Assembly (NCBI GenBank): GCA_024516155.1
Contig: JAJJXM010000048.1
Span: 248,001-312,000 of the forward strand
DNA length: 64,000 nt
From: Pyronema omphalodes
Lineage: Eukaryota; Ascomycota; Pezizomycetes; Pezizales; Pyronemataceae
Direction: 5' to 3'
Within the stretch, counting starts at the first letter, position 1. Each line of letters begins with the position of its first letter. The translations under genes and the position numbers were made by a program. Below are positions 23,051 to 36,519 of this stretch, in pieces. Under the pieces are notes generated by a model. It was not told the origin of the DNA, did no database searches, and was given only the letters and a program-made list of their open reading frames with translations.

Positions 23051-24622
23051 TTAAATATGTTGCTGCTGCATAAATTCGCCGGATCGTCTAGTGGTGCTAT
23101 TCGTTGGGCAGTATCCAAGCTCCTCGAATCCAGACATGTTGGCCATTTCACTCATTTTGCGCTGCTGGAGCACACGCTTAGACTCCTCAATTCGAGAATC
23201 CCAGCTCTGTTTGCTCTCCTCACGCTGAGTTTCGACGTTCTGGATCTCTTGCGGACTACTCCAGCCCGTACTCCGCATTCTCGCCAAGGTGGCATCGTAC
23301 ACTGCTAGGTCTGCATTCATCTCCTCAATCATGTCCGCAAGACTATCGACCGTAACTTCGGTAAGGACTGGTGCAGGCTGTTTTGGTGCAGTGGAGCTAG
23401 CAGGGTCGATACTAGGAACCTTTCTGTGGGTATGAATTGAGGAGGGATAGTTCAAGCTGGTCTGTGATCTTGGAGACAGCGAGGGCGAAGTAAGCGGCGT
23501 AATCGTTGGTGGGTGTAATGGGCTCTCGATGTGTTCAGGTTGCTGATTCGGAAAGTAGGAAGTCTCCGGGAGCACCTCCATTATCGAAACGCCTCGCGGA
23601 GACTGTAGCGGCGAGGTAGAGAGGTAGGACTCCTGCTCAATGGGAGAGCGCGGTGATCCGAAATACATTGCTGGTGGCAAAATAGCGTCTGGTGAAGGAG
23701 GCCGGCTGTAGCTGATGGGCGCGGACATGCTGGTGGGTGAGACATAGCAGCTGCCAAATTCATCTTCAGGGGGTGTATGAAGAGCTGCGATTGCAGCTAG
23801 TGAAGAGGAAGGCATGGTATCGAGCGGAGGGAGAGGGGGTAGTTGGTTTGCATTATCATTTGCGCCTGACATGCGTCTTCGCAGACTTGCACGAAGCTTT
23901 GCGGGTACTACTTTGTTAAGAATGGTCGTAGCTCGACTGCGGCTACTGTGAACAACCTCGCTCTTTGGCGATTGAGGTAGGGATAGAGATCCGGATGTAA
24001 ATGCTTCATCGTCAATCACCGGCGAGGTTGGTGATGTGTGGCTCGAGAACATGTATGTGCGTTCGCCAGCTGCTGTGACGTTAGTCTGTGATGTTGATTG
24101 GCAACAAGGCCACCCACAATTCGAGGGAGGTGATGGAGGCATTGCGACTGGCGCAAGCTTCTCATTATACTGGTAATGCGACCCACAACATGGCCCCAAA
24201 AAGCCATCCCTTACTGTGGAAATTGTATCCAGGCGTGGAAATGCAACATCCTTTGTTCCCATGGTACCGGGTCCGCCAACTGCTAACCCCAGTCCGTATT
24301 CTCCACATCGAGCTTCGCAATCCTCACAATCGCAGGACGTTTCCTCCTCTTCTTGTATCGATGAGAAAGATGGTAATGCACGTGGTAGTGTAAAATCTGT
24401 GGGAGTTGTAGGTGCAGACATTGCAGGAGTAGCAAAGTTGTCGGGCGAGAAGACTCCGCTAGGTATCGACGAGTCTGCGGATTCAATGTCTTTCTCCGTT
24501 CCCACTCCAGAAGAGGCGCCCATAGAAGACATAACTGGATCAAGTGGCTGAAGTTCTGGCTTTCCGCGTCTTTCTGACAACCTCCGTGGGCTTTGTGATA
24601 TCGGACATATGCGTTCCATCAT
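23051..24622 (-). CDS. Uncharacterised Ser/Pro-rich protein with C-terminal coiled coil
   Basis: A single intronless frame of 523 codons from ATG 24622 to TAA 23051. The first 400 residues are Ser/Pro/Thr-rich and disordered, with many SP and TP sites (potential proline-directed phosphorylation). They also contain three short Cys clusters ('CDCEDCEARC', 'GPCCG', 'CGWPCC') and a basic patch 'KVVPAKLRASLRRRMS'. Residues about 420-490 form a probable coiled coil ('LADMIEEMNADLAVYDATLARM', then a Glu/Lys/Arg-rich helix). No enzyme motif, signal peptide or membrane span. Length and codon evenness make it a convincing gene, but I cannot name a family. Confidence 0.8.
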   Translation of the reverse strand: MMERICPISQSPRRLSERRGKPELQPLDPVMSSMGASSGVGTEKDIESADSSIPSGVFSPDNFATPAMSAPTTPTDFTLPRALPSFSSIQEEEETSCDCEDCEARCGEYGLGLAVGGPGTMGTKDVAFPRLDTISTVRDGFLGPCCGSHYQYNEKLAPVAMPPSPPSNCGWPCCQSTSQTNVTAAGERTYMFSSHTSPTSPVIDDEAFTSGSLSLPQSPKSEVVHSSRSRATTILNKVVPAKLRASLRRRMSGANDNANQLPPLPPLDTMPSSSLAAIAALHTPPEDEFGSCYVSPTSMSAPISYSRPPSPDAILPPAMYFGSPRSPIEQESYLSTSPLQSPRGVSIMEVLPETSYFPNQQPEHIESPLHPPTITPLTSPSLSPRSQTSLNYPSSIHTHRKVPSIDPASSTAPKQPAPVLTEVTVDSLADMIEEMNADLAVYDATLARMRSTGWSSPQEIQNVETQREESKQSWDSRIEESKRVLQQRKMSEMANMSGFEELGYCPTNSTTRRSGEFMQQQHI

Positions 24623-27600
24623 GGCTGCGGCGGACCAAGCTGAGTCGTATTTTTGGGGTATATGCCAGGCAAAGAATTGGATGAAGTCGAGTCGGGGCGC
24701 CAGGTTTAAGTTACTTGGGAGGTCGGGAATTCAAGTCGTGTAGTGGAGAGGTTTCAAAATATCGGAGAAACAAAGGCGACGAGGTTGATAAACAAATGGT
24801 AGACAGCGCTGTCGCACGGGGGGGTGAAATTCGAGTTGACAGGGTGTGCGCGGGATGGGAAGAGGATTTGCCTACTTCCTAGCTGGTTTATTGATTGACT
24901 GCTGCTGCAAGATTTCGTGGCACGGTTGGGGATGGGTAAGGTTTAGTGTGTTCTTATGTTGCTCCCGTCGCGTGGCGGTCTGGAAAACGTCAGTAAGAGA
25001 CGTCCACCTCTATCTTGAAATATGTTCCGCATTTCCAATTGGCAGAAGCAAAGGGCTCTCCCGTCCCACACACACCTTATGGTCCGAAGAGATTGTGATT
25101 GGCTAGCGGCAGATTGAGGTTCAGATTTTGAGAAACGATAGGTTGTCGTAGCTGTTGCTGTGCTCGTACGATGGAGGTGCGGAGCGTGGGGTGGTTGGCG
25201 AGGCAGCAGATGTTATGTGCGGATCGGCCGTGATTTCTGTGGTCGCCTTTGGGAGTAAAAGCGGCGCAGTAAAGTTCGAATGCAGACGAAACGTGTTGGA
25301 TTGAATGCGGAGGAGGCGGGGAGGAAATTCGAAATAGTGGAGGGTGGTGGAGGTTGAGGTAAAGCAGTCGGGCAGAGAGGTTTCCACCGATAGTTCGGGC
25401 TTCGTATGCTATTTCTGGCGTAGACCGAGCGCTGCTGCTGCTGCTGTTGCTTGCTGCTGGGGGCGACACCGCGGGCCAAATTGGCGTGTTCTTGGTTTCG
25501 ACGGCGCGGACGACCTCACGAAGCCTTCGGATGCACGTAAGCAGCGCGATTAATTCAAGCTATCCAAAATCCGAGGATTCGAGCAGCTTTTCCAGTTTGA
25601 GAAGCTATCCAGGCAAAGTCAGCGAACTGCTATGTATCCCACAAAATGCGACCCAATTGCGGTCTCACGGTGTTGCGGAATTACGGACGACGCATGTACG
25701 AGCGTGCAGCACACTCCAATCTCTTTCGGATGTTGTTTGAATGCTTCCGCAGTTATATCACCGTTGACTATTACTCTAATCCAAAACTCTATTCCATCAT
25801 CTCACTCTCTTCGGAGGAAGCGGGGCGGAGATCAAGTATTTTCAAACATGTTTTGGACTTTCTCATCACGAAATCCGACGTTGTGGGACCGACCTTCGGC
25901 ACTTTTTTTTTTATGACTGGGCTGCCATACCGAACCGAGAACCCAAGACGACCCATCCAATCCATGGTCCTTAGCCAACCCTCCATCAGGCAGAGGACGC
26001 CACCGAAGCATCTCTTCTGGGACCAGGTAGACCGGGTTATGAAGTTGGACAAGGAATAAGCAAAAATAAAACGTTCTCTGATGGGTGGTGTTGAGGTTGA
26101 AAAAACGAATTCAGTTGACGAGCTACAATTTCATTGCTTAGAACAGCAGAATATACCTGAAAATGACAAAGGCTTTGTGGTGGGGGCATCATGTGTATCG
26201 AAGTCTGCACAGCTATGAAGTGTATGCCATACAGAGTACCTATCTCTGTACATATTTACTTATCTGTGTGCAGCTCGCGCAGAAAATGAAACTCTCAGTG
26301 CGGAGGCGGACGATCATCTGCCGCAGAGGCCAGTATGGGCGGTTGTGTAATTCTGAATGGTTGGGTTTTAAGCTCGCCGCTTCAATTGCATATGTAGACA
26401 GATAACTCATCAAAGTTGACGATATCTTGCGGATTTACGGTGGTAGATACATGTAGCATGACGCGCCGTGACGCTGGTACAAAGCTTGAATGAGCAAGTC
26501 CATCAGATGCATCTCTGTTGACAAGGTGTCCAAGGTGTCCAAGGTGTCGATGTCTTATCTACCGACCGAAGTGCCTCGTACATACTTTAGAGCTACATTC
26601 CTACTGTACATAGGGACTACGGCCAACTGAAAGGCATTTACAGAAAAAACAATTGTCCACTTGGAACTTGAGCAACTGTCTTGGTCTCAGTTTGCACCCA
26701 GCTTTCATGCTGATCAGTCATTTCACCCCGAACGGCTGCCGTAGTTGATATTGAGATGCGTATGGAGACGAAATAAAATGAAATCACCATGGAACCAAAT
26801 GCAAATGCAAATGCAATCGATAAACCGTACCCGGCGGTGAGAGCTGGATACAGTGACCGCAGATATGCTGACTGTCCTACACACTCGGACATCTATGCGA
26901 TCCGTAGGGAAGCTTTCTGTTGCGTTCATCGGTCGGTATTTTCATGTGCGCTATATATCTCTGTCCGATGTCATGCTGAGGAAGCTGTGCAAGCCACCGG
27001 TGTTTGCTACAGCAACATGATGCGCCTGTCTAACATCTTCGCCATCAGAGAGGCTTCAGATGTCCGAAGTGCCACTCTGTCATTAAACATGCATCTATTG
27101 TTTGTATTTCATGGGCTTCTTCTCGACAAGCATGATTCTGAAAACCCCAACCTCCTCCAAAGTAATTCTATAATTCTTTGTTTTTACGTAATGACTATAA
27201 TTCACCCAGCCTCGAAAAACACAATTGCAGAGTCTGCAACAGAGTGGATCCATAATTGATGATATCGGTCGCAAAGCCGCCGCAAAAATTCAATCCGCAA
27301 ACATCTCCAGTTCAAACTAAAAGCCTCTAAAGATGATCTATTATTCATCACCTATAAAACTCCTCGCATCTGTCAAAAAAAACTCAATTACTGCCAAGCC
27401 CAGCCACCCGACAATTCTCTGCGGCTCCAAAACTCTCTAGCGTCTCTTCTTTAGTTAACAAAAAAAATCGCAAAGCCTCTTTAGGGCTGGTGGCTGGGCT
27501 GTTCGGGCTGTGAGGAGGGCTGGTATGTCTAACGTCGGTGGCTGAACCCTGTACGCACCCGCGTCCTTCTAAGCTTCGGCTCCAGCGGCGTGTTTAGGAT

Positions 27601-29736
27601 GTCTAGCCTACGATAGGGCAACTCCCAACTTTCCAGCATCGGTGGCTACTGTCACGAGTCACGACGGTGTCAACTCCAAAGTAAAGTTGAATGCATATGT
27701 AAAAGCTATCACGATGCACTGTAATGAAGGCTACGGAGATGATGAAACAGGCCGTTTATACACTTGATACCTAGAATTAAGCTTACACAGGATGGGACGG
27801 TTGTATGCGAATAGAGTACTGTAAGTAGAAACCAGCACCTTTACACTTCTTTGTTTAAAGTCGTGGATTGTCGCCAATTCCCTCAGTCGGGATTATTCGG
27901 TATCACAGTTCACTTGCTCGATTAGACAAAGTCCGACAAATTCTCTTGGTATGTATGGCGACAGTACTAACTAATTCCCATTATCCATGATCTCGGAACA
28001 TGTTTCTTCACTTGAACTTTGTTTCCAGAACCTTTCGTACCATCAACGACGTCATCAATCCCGTGGCGAAATGAGGGAAATGGGAAAGTTACTTTCCCTG
28101 TACTGATCCGCTGTTAAAGTAACCATACCGAGCTAGAGTAGAGGTTTATTTGAGGCTTGGGAATCTGCTGGTCGAGATGGAAACCCAAGTTCCCCATCAA
28201 GTCTTTCATCAAGAGCACAGACGATCTGCCTGGTGATGGTACGTGCGTGGTTAGTGGTCGTCGTTGAAGCCCAAGCAAAACCTTGTTCCGACGTAACCCA
28301 AGAACCTATCTAGAGTGCAGTCTATTCTACATACATGTGTAAAGTACATCCATCATCCATGTAGAAATCACCAATACCGAGCGATGAAAATTCAGAAGCG
28401 AAAAGCCTCATGCTTCAAAGCTTCAACCTTGCATCGAAGGAATTGTCCAATAGCGTGATGGAATTGGATGGAACTGATGGCTACCAATTGGGATAATGAA
28501 AACGAGATGACATGTGGTCATGAACCTGGCAAAATGAAAACCCGTCAGGATGATCGCTCCGCTACCGAAAGGCAAACGAGGACGCAGATGTTTCGTTTCG
28601 TTTCGGGATATGCATGCTGATAGCGGTCATTGACAAGCTGACATGGACTTTGTTACAAATTGACCATCCGTCAGGCCTAAACATACCGGTACATTCTAAA
28701 TGATACATATCAGAAGGGAGCGTGGCCGTCACACAGGTTCCATGAGACGCCGAGGTGATGTACAGAGCTATTTTTGTATGTACCTTGGTATTTCAGGCTT
28801 TAGTCACTCCACCTTCGTAAGGTGAAATGGAGGCGATGAATTCTCGGGATGAAATAGAAGTACAAGCAAGCGAAAAGTCATCTAAAGACCCAAGACACCG
28901 GTAAATATTTGACGCTGTCGGTGAAGCACGTAACTCATCAACAGAAGGTTCAACGCTGCTGCTTTCCGGTCTGGTCTAGGATTTGATCCGATTGTATGTA
29001 TAGTTCAACTGTGCTTCGTAATTACCGATGATGATTGTAAATACAATAATCATCGGATTTCAGTAACAGGATGCAATAGTTACCATCGATCAAGCTTGAT
29101 TTCAACAAGCGAGTATCAAGATTGGGTATAAGCAGAACCATATATTAGCAGTAGCTAAGCATGACTTACTTCCGCTCCCGAAACATCTTGATACATTCAC
29201 GCGAAGCTAAATAATCTATATATCTCATCATAACAGATGGAAGCATTACTCGGCTAACTAGTCGACAATAACGTTACCATAGCTATTCCTTCAGTAGCGA
29301 GCGAGCCTTGCAAAGTTACCATCAAATTTCTCCTCGCTCCCAGAAAATCTCTCGAGAGACCTTGACACATCCACGCGCCTATGTCACCGTTCACAAACGC
29401 AAAAGTCGCAAGCCTGACAAATTACTCTGTTCCATTTCTCGAGTACATCCACTCCTCCGGATGCCCATCGCGTTCTAGCACCGGACCCAACGGTTCAAAA
29501 TAAGCTTTACCGGACCTAAACCACAGAAGCAGTAAACTCTTTCGTCTTTGCCATGATGACACCCTGATGCACCATTTACATTCTCGTGATGATTATATGT
29601 AACTTCATGTGATTTTCAGCTTATGGTGTGTACGAGCTGACTCACAACACGGGGACTTTCATTCGACAATCACGTGATGCTACATAATTAAACTGATAAA
29701 CGCGTGCTATGTGTCGCGTCGATCGCGTCTTCCCAG
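24623..29736. other. Long spacer
   Basis: No confident gene in 5 kb. 25430-25470 has a CTG triplet run. 25640-26060 holds a 137-codon plus frame, and 26640-26890 a minus frame of 84 codons with one hydrophobic stretch; neither has other support. 27260-29700 is stop-dense. Confidence 0.45.
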
Positions 29737-29849
29737 ATGTCAACGCGCTCATCGCGAACCCTCTTCTCCACGCGACCGCAAAGAAAGGTCTTCCAGACTA
29801 CAACGATTGCCAAAATACTTGCTTCCCGTATTACTATTTCGTCGTTTAG
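29709..29849 (+). promoter_or_regulatory. Possible overlapping uORF of the PNK gene
   Basis: ATG 29709 opens a 46-codon frame, out of frame with PNK, that overlaps the first PNK ATG (29737) and ends at TAG 29847-29849, before the second (29899). Scanning ribosomes using it could reinitiate at the second ATG. Whether it lies in the mRNA leader is unknown. Confidence 0.25.
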
Positions 29850-32472
29850 GCTTCCGGTCCTCCGTTCGTTTTACCTACCCACGCGATTGCTAGCTACGAT
29901 GCCGCCGAAACGGAAGCTCGAAACGACCACCACCACAAAGAACGTGTCATCTCCGAGTAAGAAAGATAACAAGAATGTTACTGTCGAAACTACAGAAACT
30001 ACGGTGGAAGTAAAGAAAATTACGACGAAGACCACAGAGGAGACTACGTCCCAGGGTTCACCAAAGAAAAGGATTAAATCTACGACTACGAAGTCAGCTG
30101 TTGCGAGCTTTTTCACGGCGACCAGTAAGAAGCCACCAGCGGAGAAAAGCCCAACGAGCTGGAATGTAGTTGAGGATACACTGTTGGTGGGAAAGTATAC
30201 CCGGGATGAGGCAGAGGAGAAGAGGGGAGAGAGAAAGAAGATTGCTGGTTTCGATTTAGTGAGTCTCACTTTACAAGACCTGGGAGTTCCATGGGCTCAC
30301 CACGGAGATGAGATGGAAATGCTAATTTCGGGATAATAATTTACATAGGATGGAACGCTTATTGTGACACAATCCGGCAATAAATTTGCAAAGAATGATA
30401 CAGATTGGAAATGGTGGAGGGAGTGCGTTCCATCTAAGCTAAAAGAGCTGTACGAGGAGGGGTAAGCCCTACCCCTGATCCCCTTGCCCTTGCCCTCCTG
30501 CTCCACTTCCATGCACTCCCATGACCCCTCCAGTAACGGTGACTAAGCTATTCTTTCCTTGGCAGATACCAAATCATTATCTTCACCAACCAAGGCGGAA
30601 TTAAAGCCCCGAAGAAAAACCATGCCAACCTGCCGAAATTTAAAAACAAAGTTGCAGCGGTACTAAAGGCACTCGATATACCCCTCACTGTTTATGCAGC
30701 TACGGAAAAAGATAAGTTCCGGAAGCCACGCATAGGAATGTGGGAGGAGATGCTTGATAATTATCATTTGGATGTAAATGGGGTTGACTTGAAGAATTCT
30801 TATCTTGTTGGTGATGCAGCAGGAAGGAAGGGCGATTTTTCAGATAGTGATCGGTGAGTTTCTTTGGGAATGTTAATTCCCTACTGATACCAAATTATGC
30901 GAGATTGAGGATTTATGGGATCCATGGGGTTAACGACAAGCAGTCATTGGGCACTCAACGTAGGAATCAACTTCTACACACCCGAAGAATTCTTTCTAGG
31001 TGAAGCCGCACAGGAAATGAGCCACCGCTTCGATCCAAAGAATTATATTGCTGATAAAGAGAGTGGGGGTGATAAGCGTTAGTAGCATTAAATTATCTGC
31101 AGATACCATGTAACATATGCTGACAGCATATGGTTCTAGCCCTTTTCACACCCAGGGCAGAAAAGGAATTAGTAATGTTCGTGGGTCCTCCGGCAGCTGG
31201 AAAGTCAACTTTCTTCCGGAAGAATCTTGAGCCGTTGGGATACGAGAGAGTCAACCAAGATCAGTTGAAGACAAAGGAAAAATGTGTCAAGGTGGCAAGA
31301 GAGCTTTTGAGCCAGGGAAAGAATGTTGTCATCGGTATGCTAATTTCGTGTTACTTCATTTGTGGTCAATTTGTTTGGCTTCATCACATTTGAACTTCAC
31401 GAGCGATAAATGTTCCGCAATTATGTTTCAGAGAAGCTTTTGTAACTGACGAGGTTTATTAGATAATACTAATCCCGAGGCTTCAACTCGCTCCATCTGG
31501 GTTACGCTTGCAAAGGAATATGGTTTCAAACCCAGGTGTTTGTACTTTGATTCGCCTATTGAGCTGTGCCACCACAATGATGCTGTGAGGGCGTTCGGTG
31601 GTGAAACGGTAAGTTCTTTTTGTTCATCATGTTATCGAGCTTTTCGTTTCTGCTCTCACTTTATTTCGGCATAAGGGTTGTTCCTGCATGGTCAGAGGTA
31701 TCAATAGTGCTGTCACACTTTATTTCCGATGCACATGCGGGTACAATTTTCTCAACATCTCGTTGCATGATGACCATCTGTAACTAGCAGGCGTCTATTG
31801 TTTCCCTTCTTTAAAATGTTTCCCTGTCGCCACCATAAGGCTTGGTTCCTGCAGTGTCAATCCTTGTTCATTTCAGGAACGCATCGGTCTTCCCAGGATC
31901 ATGGCTGGCATACCCCCGGCGATGATCTTCCGCCGTAATCCTGAAAATTTCTCGCCTGAAAAATCTCTCGCCTTGCCCGAGCCATCCCGTGGATCATCGA
32001 GTTCTAGCTCTTCTTCCTTATCTTCCATGGACCGTACTTCTTCACCGGACATCGCTAACTGAGAAATTCCTTACATAGTTCAATCCGGATAAACGCACGC
32101 TCTTACCGGGTATTGCTTTCAACACATTCACTGGAAGATTCACAAAGCCGAGTAAAGATGAGGGATTTGATGTAGAAGAAATTAAGTTCGAGGTAAGCCC
32201 AGTGTCGGATCCTATGTATCCATGCACAACCTTGCCCCACACCCTAGCATATTGCCAAGTGAGACGTTCTTCCACAAGTTCTTCCGTAAATCATGCAAGG
32301 CCTTCTGCTTTTCTGTTGAGGAAGATCCGGTGGATCATATTTCGCTTAGGAAAGCCACGCGGAGGAGCTTGTGTTTCCCCCACGGTGTCGTGATTTCACA
32401 CATGCTAACTTTGAACCACAGTTCAATGGCACCGAGGAAGAACGCAAAATTTGGTCTCAGTACTGGACGTAG
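29737..32472 (+). CDS. pnk1: Polynucleotide kinase 3'-phosphatase (PNKP/Pnk1)
   Basis: Eight exons: 29737-30258, 30349-30461, 30566-30853, 30944-31077, 31140-31334, 31463-31608, 32079-32192 and 32422-32472; 520 residues from the first ATG. The HAD phosphatase motif DLDGT (residues 173-177) is rebuilt across intron 1. It is followed by 'SGNKFAK', 'WKWW', 'IIIFTNQGG' and 'YLVGDAAGRKGDFSDSD'. The kinase has a P-loop GPPAAGKST (368-376), then 'YERVNQDQLKT', a Cys/His 'CHHNDAVRAF' segment, and the conserved end 'TEEERKIWSQYW'. As in other fungi, the phosphatase precedes the kinase and there is no FHA domain. The enzyme restores 3'-OH and 5'-phosphate at broken DNA ends. The first 54 residues lack Asp/Glu and are Arg/Ser/Thr-rich; a second in-frame ATG (29899, MPPKRK) starts a nuclear-like form. 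Introns 6 and 7 are unusually long (470 and 229 nt). Confidence 0.95.
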
Positions 32473-35400
32473 ACTTGCGGCGTATCGGCATTGTCTGCCT
32501 AGATGTCACCGGCCCGTGCCGATGCTTGGGAAGATCAAAAGGCAGATAGGGCAAGCTAGGCAAATCTTGTTAAAGGCCAGATAAATTTGCTAGCTCAGCC
32601 CCGTATCAAGTATGCAATTCTGCCTGTGTGCATGACGTTCCATTTCCGTGAATTTAAAACTTTATGTTGTGCATGTGAGACCGGGCTGCATTCAGCAGGG
32701 TTAGTTTAGGGTTAGGGTGACCGAAAATGGCCGGAAAAGAAAAGAGATCTGATGCTTATTTCAACGGTTTGCTCTGTTGCGAATTTTAGATTGCGATTTG
32801 GACTGTCACATGAGTTTGCGTTGACTGATTATTTCGAATTCGGTAGCCTATGGATTGCTTTTGTTATTTTTATTCGGCGTCAACATTGTGAGTGGTTGTG
32901 ATGGAATTGAGATCTTGGCATTATAAGTTTTGTGGAGATCTCAGATGGTTTGGTCAAACGGCCGGAGAAAAATTACCGATATGACCAGGTGCGGCTGAAG
33001 ATGAGTTTGAAAGATCTCTGATGGTGCTGTCTTATTTCGTCGGCTGAATATCAGCGGGAGATGACAAAGTTTTTCTTTTCGCGGCCCGAAAATGCGCATA
33101 ACCAACGGCTCCAGCTTCATGTAGTGAGTATCTTGATTCTTTCAGCTCAAAACTGGCCAATCATTAGGATTAGGCCTTTTGCTGACTAGACATCAGCCCC
33201 TTATGGGTTTAGAAAAGTTCATTCGCATCTCACCTGCACTTCATGATCACACACTCATTACAGTCGTTCATTGCAATATCTATTCTACCTGCAGTTTAAT
33301 ATAGCTAGAACTGTAACCGGTTCGCCTACAACTACAGTGAAACTGGAGTACATAAGGCCTGAGTATCTGAGACATGCCCACGAGTATCTCGCTTCACCTT
33401 CCGAACGCATCGAGTTAGGCGCGTTAACGTTGACATTATACTTACACAGTATAAATTACCTGTGCATCATGAATTCTACTCTCGAATACATTGCAGAATA
33501 AAAAGTCAAATGCAAACCATAGTGGTTTTTCCCCGGAAATGTGGGGAAATTGTGCGTACAAAGCAACTTGCAGCACAGTGCGCAGAGATAGAGTGCCAAT
33601 TTCCTATCCTCACTTAGTGAAATGTAGTACTGATTTCTTCCATACACAGACTGTCTCATTAATCATCTGATTTGACGCTTGGTTCCACTATTAGCTTGGA
33701 GGAAGTCCGCAGTATTGAAAAGTTCATACAAATAATTGGGAAACCTTGTTTGCGAGTGATCGACGAAGTATGTAATTTTCTGCAAAAGTTACCAAAGGAC
33801 GATTGAAACTCCAACAACGACAAGAAACGGCTACCAACAGACATTAATTTTGTTTCCAATCGGACACGAGTATTTGTAGAAAAGACCTACTGGTATTTGT
33901 TCTGTCCGTAAAAGTAAGCACATACATACATACACTTTTCGATTACAGTTCAAAGGTACACATTGGCGCGTATTAAGTGTAGAACAAGTTTTCAAGGAAA
34001 TTGGACCCAGATGACTGCATAACAGGTACCATTATTACCGAGGTTGGGAGTTATAAACGCCGATAAACGGGTATGCGCATACGCATATCTTATCACTCGT
34101 GGCTTACGCTGGTACTCTCAGCTTTGGTCATACTCGGTATATGGGAGATGATACCAGTAGTGTAGTAGTATAATGCACTACATGTGCGTGAAGATAACAG
34201 ATTGGAACACTGTGTCGGTCCACTGGAAGTTTAGTTACTGGGGTTTGTCCTCATCGAGGCTTACCCGGGACTCAAGAATGTATGCTTTTTCTTTTAAAGA
34301 TGTAGCCAAGATCGAGGATTAGGGTTGGATATTTGCCACAGTTGATGTGTTAAGATGGTAGGCAAGATGCATAGACAGTGAACTGTGGGATCATTACGGG
34401 GCTGGACTTTCGTCGGCGGTGCCATATTCTACACATAGTAAATGCGTTGCTATAGTAAATAAATTGATTTAAAACAAACTCTATATCTTCCGGAAATCTA
34501 GCATTGATGGTCAGCTGTCACGAAAAATGCTGTATAGCACCGAAAGAAAATGTAGATCCATACTGACAGTGTCTCAGTATATCGCAACTATGTTTAAGGA
34601 GCAAAATAGCGACTGCTTTGAGTTTGAGAATTCCAACTGTAAATCTAATCTCTATCTGGCTGGGTCGTCGATCCTCCTGTTGGCGAAAGGACACAAGCTT
34701 TTCAGCCTCCCAAGGATACACCGCTAACAAGCTCATGGTTGCATGTGTTCGGCTGTGGCTTCTTCTATGTTTGCGCTGAAACACCTTGGATTTCCAAGAT
34801 CCGGAGATGTTTTCTGCCGGTTCTACAAACGATCGACGGAATCCCGAGAGGAAGTTTGAGTGCACAAAGCACGGCTTTCCGCATGATTTACACAAGGATG
34901 GAAAGTGAGATGGTCGAGGACGCGTAGTCGTGAGTATGCAAGGATAATTGCATTTTAATGTAAACAAGACTTTTGTAATGGTCATTTTTACTAGCCACTG
35001 CCGATTAAGTATGTTTTTCGGTAGGTTGATCCGTAAACGTGACAAAAATCTTCAGGATGACGGACCAGTAAGCTGGAAACTAACCATTAGTACTGCCAGA
35101 GTTTAACCAACAGATTTACTTGCACCATCCCGTGTTGCTGGTTGTTGGTAAATTGGTACTCTTTTGCGTCTTATTTGTAAAACTATAGCCAAGCTGTCAA
35201 TTCCCCACGTTTCATGAGGCTAAAATTCAAGTCGTATCTTACGTTCTACACCACTAGCTTTTACGCTGCGTCTTTCTGAATGTCGAAATTCAACCTAATG
35301 TCGTGGCGGCTCAGTTCTCGGTTCGAGCAACCAATTCAACTCCATACGATCTTATAGCTAAAATATAACCTCAGAGTGATCATCTTATCTTCTAAACACT

Positions 35401-36519
35401 TCAATCATCAGCTCAACGTGGCAAATCCTGCCGTCAGATAAGTGGTGTTAGTACCACCAGTAGTCAGTGCATCTCGTGGGGGTCTCAAAACGAGAGGTAG
35501 CAAGAGACAAAATCATGACCACGTGCTACAGCTGCTAGATACTGGGCCGCCTTGATTTTAATGCGCGGAGCCGACCGAAGGGGGTGCCTTGCATAGCTCC
35601 TTCAGGTTACGCATCGGTTCGCCAGTGACAGTATAGCAGGCACTGTATAGCTTTCAGAAGCCAAGGGAGAGTTGACATTTCCGGTGTTGGTAATCCTAAG
35701 CCATAGATTACTGGGGCAGTGCCTCGGTATCAATGCTAGTTATGCATATGACGCACGAAACATAGGTTTTTGCCCTACACATGAGACAATTCATTAATGA
35801 TATGTTGACATTCGAAAGCGGTGTGCTGAAGACTGACAAATCACAAACTCGCACTCGGCATTCTAAAGCTGAATCTGGAGAAAAAAAGTGAGGACCACAG
35901 ACGGGACGCCTCATTAGGTGGTTTAAACCACGGGGACAGGAAAAACGGTTATTTAGCTCCCGCATAGGCTTTAGAGGCCTCGATCGGTGTATGATTAAAA
36001 ATCAAAAAAAAAAAAATGAGGACCACAGGTTACCCATGACTTATTTTCACTGTTATATCAGGTATTTCTATCATCATAAGACGCCAATTGTGAGCGGGAA
36101 AAAGTGAGTCAGTGAGTACAATTATGCATTTATGAGGAATGACAGCCAAACCCTCCATTCTATCCAGAGCTTCCCACGGTCCATCCAGGACTGTGACCAT
36201 GTGGTCCAGTTCCGGTTTCAAGAAAGAAAGACTGGACTGGATTGCAGGTGACTGCAGGACTGCGGTTTCTCGCTAATCTCTGAGCACTAGTAGGTGGGGA
36301 GTAGCAGCCCTCACAGACAAAACAATTCTCAAAATGCGCTCTGCACTCGAGCCTCGATGGCATCTTATGGGTTGCTTCCCTTCATTTCTTCATTCACTTT
36401 TTTCCCTCATTTTTGTCTACCCCTTAACGGACGGCGTCTGATGCGGTTTGATCCTTTTTTTTCTTCTCGTTTTTGTTGTCTTGCTTCTTCAAGGTTCTAG
36501 ACAGGAAGCACGATTTCTG
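32473..36519. other. Spacer
   Basis: No supported gene. The 34518-35045 minus frame lacks an early ATG and known motifs. 32701-32717 holds a short telomere-like TTAGGG doublet. An A-run followed by GAGGACCACAG occurs twice (about 35880 and 36003). Confidence 0.45.

Noticed and set aside
26638..27259. Opposed frames, one with a single hydrophobic stretch
   Set aside because: Both are short of evidence. A repeated GCATTTGCATTT segment explains the hydrophobic run.
34518..35045. 175-codon minus frame
   Set aside because: No ATG at its beginning, no recognisable motif, and overlapping frames on the other strand of similar quality.
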